Shown piece by piece: positions 59,486 to 64,000 of a DNA stretch of 64,000 nt. The stretch is from Scalesia atractyloides. Taxonomy: Eukaryota > Streptophyta > Magnoliopsida > Asterales > Asteraceae. A program made the translations under genes and the position numbers. The notes beneath the pieces are model-generated. The model had not been told where the DNA came from and searched no databases. It saw only the letters and a list, made by a program, of their open reading frames with translations. Each line of letters opens with the position of its first letter. Position 1 is the first letter of the stretch. The stretch lies in assembly GCA_947069175.1 (NCBI GenBank), contig CAMTDV010000013.1:25857857-25921856 (forward strand), written 5' to 3'.

Positions 59486-62033
59486 TGTCACACCCCAACC
59501 GATGGCGGAAACATCGGGATGAGACGAACAAATTGCTCAAAACTTCATAACGCTATGTGACAATATAGATTAAATTCAAATTTCATTCAAGACTAAATTG
59601 TCATACAAAAATTCCAAATAATAGTCAACAATTGTTTCAAAACGACATAACATCAAAATAGATAAATTAATCTAGTGTGTATCTAAGTCCACCTAAATCT
59701 TGTTTCATCTTGTAACATCACCTCATCAATCAACCTACAACATGTATTAAAGTATATCAACAAAAGTTGGCGAGCATACAAGTTTTGTTACGTAGCATAA
59801 TATAGAATAAATTTGTTTAACGTCTCATATCCAACATGAACCATAATATGCAAGTTTACTAGCATGCCGAAACGGTGTACTATATGTTCAAACCCAAGAA
59901 TCCAACGCGTTAAAATAGCCTATCCCAATGGAGTATCGGGAGGTTAACATGTTTAACTTAACAATACCCCAAGTTTCGTGGGTGGTGCGTTAATCCTTAG
60001 CGCTATAATTGTTAAGGTAGGCTATCAAAGTTAATGAAGCATATATCGACACAAATAGTTTACATTAGCATAACAAGTCTAAATAAGCATCACATAGTCT
60101 CATGTTAAGCATGGATAGAGATTAAAATAGTTTAAGTGTTGTGCGATTTTGTATAAAGGTACATGTTGCATCCAAAGTGTAAAAAGGAAAAAGGGATCGA
60201 GTATGCTCACGGTTTTGCAAGCTTTCCCACTTGAAATCCCGCGAACGTTGTTGGTTGATGGATTAGATTCGAGCACCTTGTCCTTCTACACGAAGAAACA
60301 TAGACATGTGAGTATTGGGAATTAGCGGAAGGTTATGGATTCGGAATTAAAATAACGTGAAATTAGTATTATGAAAGTAATCATCTTGTACTCATAACAC
60401 TTGTTCTTGACACTATAGAACCTCAAGGGTTTGGTATGTTTTTATGGATTCAAAGATCCATTAGAATCGTAACAAGTGTATGGTCTTTAGATATGTAACC
60501 TACTATTTTGACAATTGACCACTTGTTCATCATCAAGAGTTCGGTTACTTTGATAATATATAAGTATTATATAGTGTACATTAAGTCATATAGGTCAAGC
60601 ATGAGGTAGGAGGTTGAACCATCCATTTAGGAACCTCTTTGTAGTTTACATAAGTCAAGTAGGAGGTGGAAGGATTTACCATCCACTTAAGACCTCTTTG
60701 GATTCACCACTACACATGTGTCTTAGACACAAGGAGGGTCATGAACTTACAAGTAAGGAAAGAAATGAGACAACTAAGCTATGAAAATCATCAAGTAGTG
60801 TGTGGATTCAATTATGGATAGCCCAAGCTAGTCCAAATATCACACATTCATCAAGCTTAACTTGAACACTACTTGTGGGTGTAAACCCTAGTCGAAAACA
60901 GAAAGTTTGTGATGTTTTAACCTCTAATTTGACATGTCTCAACCTGTTTTTAAGCCTAACCAACCACATATAGTGTTGTAAGCTATTAAGATATAGGTTT
61001 GAGATGAGTTGAACTCAAGTTAAACAAATTTTATAAAAGTTTGAAGAATATAAATCAAACCGTCCACTTTGGAGCCTTTTTCGTGACATTCCAGGGCCTA
61101 ATTTTCCCATGGAAAACCATTGGAGATGTGCACAAGGTCAAACCAAGCAAGTGGAAAAAAGAATGGAGTGTTTTCGTTGAGAAACGAGTGAGTTACACTC
61201 ACTTTAGTGAAGAAGAGTAATTCCGCCCGAATTTGCAACTTTTAGCTTGATTATGGAGGATTAGAGAGTGTTTTGATGATTAGAAAAGTGTAAAAAGGCT
61301 TGGAGAATGATGAGTTTTTATAGGGAAGGATTAGGGTTGGGTTTGGTGAAGTATTAAATGTTAAAACATGCTTAAAACTCAAAACAAACAAAAAAACCCG
61401 CCTAAATTTACTGCTGGAGGGGCTGGTCGCGCTGCTGCTGGTCGCTGGAAGGAGAGCTTAAATGCTTTAAGTTCCCGGGTTTAAGCAGATATGGTGCTTT
61501 GGCGGAGTTGCTAATGTGTTGTTTATTGAACCGGGTGACCCGGGTTCGAGTCCCGCGGTCACCGGTTTTGTGTATTAATTTTTTTTTGTTAATTAAAACC
61601 CATACCACTTATAGATATGTACACAAATGGTCCCTGTAAGTTCTAAAATTAATAAAATACCAATTAAACCCTTAACTTTATTATGTTTATAACATACGCC
61701 ATTAAACTACCTAATCTACTAGATTATATATATATATATATAAAAGAATTAACTTTTTAATTTAATTTTTTTAAAGGTTTAATTAATTTAATTAATTAAC
61801 GAACTAGTAATCATATACGAAACAAGTTGAATGAAATTAGTTTAATGAGTATCAAGTTTCATTGTGTAATAACAAATTGAGAATTTTGGATAATATGATG
61901 CTCCAACATGATTAAAATAGTTTCGTTCTCATTATGATCAATAGTCTCAATTACACATAAAAAAAACGAGAGTCGATTACGAAGAGAGTACAAGAGACGC
62001 TTTCTAATTATGGAAATACGAAAAACTGATACA
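59486..62033 (-). repeat. Right (5') LTR of the gypsy element
   Basis: 2548 bp, from TGTCACACCCC to GAAAAACTGATACA on the + strand. Compared with the left LTR its outer end lacks the CCGGGCGTT block, and the TA repeat is short. TATAAAAA on the - strand lies at 61315-61322 and the tRNA-like module at 61493-61564. Confidence 0.92.
61493..61564 (+). other. tRNA-like module in the right gypsy LTR
   Basis: It has A-box TGGCGGAGTTG (61500-61510; the left copy has the better GTGG), B-box GGTTCGAGTCC (61543-61553, a consensus match), acceptor halves GGTGCTT and GGTCACC with partial pairing, and a T4 run at 61566-61569. The B-box is better kept here than in the left LTR and the A-box worse, so each copy has lost a different base. 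Confidence 0.6.
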
Positions 62034-62038
62034 CTTGA

Positions 62039-64000
62039 AATTTGGTTTAAAAATACAACTTTTATAGTGAAAAAATATATATCTTTAAGTATAGACGGTG
62101 TGGCGTTTTTCACCTCACACACGTCAACTTGGCTTCAACGTGGCGAGAAAACCCAAAAATAGTACATTGCGGACGATCTAATAAGGTTAGGGGTTCTCTG
62201 TTTAGCTCTTAGCGAGACTCTTAATGGCTCAGACCTATTACTGGTTCAATACTTAATGGCTCAACCTTTTTGTTTCACGAGTAGATGTATGAATAGTTTA
62301 GACATTTGCTTTTAAATGGTTAAACATTACACTGAGTCTGAATGGTTAAAACCTCTAATCTGAATTGGTCAGACATTTGTCTCTGAACGGTTAAACATTA
62401 CACTGGCTTTTAATGGTTCAAATCTCTTACTGGTTTAACATTTAATGATTCAAATCTCTTACTGTTTCAGCACTTAACAATTTAAAAATTGCCAAATAGC
62501 CCCTTACACATACCTATATAATGTTAAGAAAATCTGAAATTACTAGATGGACCTGAACGGCCAACCATAAATTTAACATCAAAATTTTAAAATCAAACTG
62601 ATCATAAACAAGATTTCTGCAAAATATTATCTTTTTGTAAAATGAGTGATCTCAGTCAACCAGACACACTATTTGAGAAACTAAAGTAGTTTAATGATGA
62701 AGGAATGTTGGTGAGTTGGATATTGTAGGTCCCACATTGCGGCTACGAAAGAATGCATGGGCTAATCATCATATGCATGCATTTAGTAAATCAAAAACAC
62801 TACCATCAACGATAATCCACGTGCAATCTTCATGAGGTTGGTTTAAGTTTTACATGCATGCATGCAAATCACTTTAGACCGGATCCTTCTTAATTATTTT
62901 CTTTTATAATTTCCATTTTTATCTTAATTGATAAAATAATAAACTATATGATGTTTGTTATTGAGTATCATATATGCTAGGTTTTTTAGTAGCGCGTAGT
63001 GGCGAAACTAACATTATTTTAAAATGAAAGTTGTTGTTTAGAAAGTCAAATCATGATATTCGGTTCAGTTCATCATCGTAACGTTTTACAAGACCAAATA
63101 AATACTCTGTTTTAAATACAAATTCGTTTCTAACAAATTTTATACTTAGAATGTCGAGAAAAAATTAAACAAAACTACATACTTAGGTTTTTAGAAAAAA
63201 ATTAATGAACGTAAGTTATTAAAAAAATATTAAGTTAAATGATAAAAGAAGTATGATTTAAAAAAAGAAAGAAAAAAATAATTTAGAAAAAGAAAAAAAA
63301 ACTATTTTTAATGTATGATGGGCCATGCACTATTAAAATTCACAATTGTAAATTATAAATTACGAAAATGATAAACCACGTCACTTGTACAATACTATTT
63401 GCAATTCGGTTTTGAGTAAAACAACAATTATAAGAAGAAAAGAAAATTTTGAATACAAATTTGTTTTTAACAAAATTTATACTTGGATGTCGAGAAAAAA
63501 TTAAGCACATCGCAATTGTGAACTAATAAATTATGAAAATGATAAACTGCGTCACTAATACTATTTACAACTCTGTTTCGAGTAAAACAAAAGTTATAAG
63601 AAGTAAATAAATAAAGAAAATGATAAACTATGTCACTTATATAATAGTATTTGCAACTTAGTTTTTTTAGAATTAATATAGAGACGTAGATAAAATTAAT
63701 CACGCCGAAACAACATACTTTGGATTTTATAAAATATTATAAGATGTTGTTCGGATGGTATCGTTTTGGTTCGTTAGGCCAAAAGAACAAAAATATCAAT
63801 TGTATTTCGCTTGCTTTTGAATAAAACTTTTAATAAAAAATAGATAAAAATAAGCAAATCGTAACGTTATACTCATAATTATATAAAACACTATCTTATA
63901 TTTTTCAAAAAACAAAAAAATTTAAAGGGTATCATTTTACATTTAAAAAATATAACACTAATAGGAATGTCAAGAAAATCATTAGAAACGATAAAAGTGA
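62039..64000. other. AT-rich repeats after the gypsy element
   Basis: No gene is supported. Around 62205-62490, words like TTAATGGTTCAAATCTCTTAC and GGTTAAACATTACACTG are repeated about eight times with drift, as in a known style of plant transposon end. Around 63100-63720, blocks with ATGTCGAGAAAAAATTAA (twice) and GATAAAC..CGTCACTT (three times) form a degenerate tandem array. Confidence 0.4.

Larger units (their letters stand above)
51410..62033 (-). mobile_element. Complete Ty3/gypsy chromovirus (Tekay/Del-like)
   Basis: The element has two LTRs (51410-54011 and 59486-62033), a perfect 5-bp target duplication CTTGA (51405-51409 and 62034-62038), a tRNA-Met primer site next to the right LTR, a purine-rich tract next to the left LTR, and gag-PR-RT-RH-INT-chromodomain order on the - strand. 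The LTRs differ at only about 1-2% of sites by eye, aside from a TA-repeat length change and drift at the outer right end. This implies recent insertion. The coding region, by contrast, is full of frame breaks. Confidence 0.95.

Noticed and set aside
1..64000. CRISPR arrays, bacterial operons or prophage
   Set aside because: Spliced genes and plant transposons throughout; no regular spacer-repeat array and no bacterial gene order were seen.

Overview
This is eukaryotic nuclear DNA from a eudicot plant, and I suspect a composite (Asteraceae). The evidence is three intron-containing plant genes with GT-AG splice sites, AT-rich intergenic DNA, and many LTR retrotransposons, MITEs, SINEs and a LINE relic. 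The family assignment rests only on the look of the repeats.

Three genes can be read completely. (1) On the + strand, 5648-11250, U1-70K (ten exons) is the U1 snRNP protein that recognises 5' splice sites. (2) On the + strand, 36414-42109, DDM1 (15 exons) is the SNF2/Lsh-type nucleosome remodeller that keeps transposons methylated. (3) On the - strand, 44496-47764, there is a nine-exon Maf-like nucleotide pyrophosphatase. All three reading frames close without a frameshift, so the base quality looks good and the damage in other open frames is probably real. Between them lie fragments: an IQD-family N-terminus broken by one in-frame stop (29918-30337), two small divergent ORFs each with one in-frame stop (30820-31963), an unidentified gene with a tandemly duplicated exon pair (32435-34085), and a frameshifted short ORF (43028-43259).

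Layout: 1-4000, decayed Ty1/copia element on the - strand with a possible 3' LTR; 4050-4820, coding-like relic and the tail of a LINE; 5380-11250, U1-70K with MITEs in its introns; 11780-25500, retrotransposon graveyard with a SINE, two relics of one LTR family, a tandem 196-bp repeat, and a nest of three LTRs (solo LTR inside solo LTR inside an older LTR); 26700-28270, a fold-back sequence and a Mutator-like element with long terminal inverted repeats; 29200-34600, gene fragments; 36100-47770, DDM1 and Maf with three hAT MITEs and one Mutator-like MITE in introns; 48550-50230, SINE and a tandem repeat; 51410-62033, a complete Ty3/gypsy chromovirus (Tekay/Del-like) with 2.5-2.6 kb LTRs and a 5-bp target duplication; 62034-64000, AT-rich repeats.

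The most unusual signal is a set of tRNA-like modules with Pol III A-box and B-box motifs inside the LTRs. There is one in each LTR of the gypsy element, followed directly by a T4 run, and four in the 2.65-kb solo LTR. The + strand module of the solo LTR is related to that of the gypsy LTRs although the LTRs differ elsewhere. A second theme is that DDM1, a gene whose product silences transposons, carries three MITEs and a telomere-like tandem repeat in its introns.
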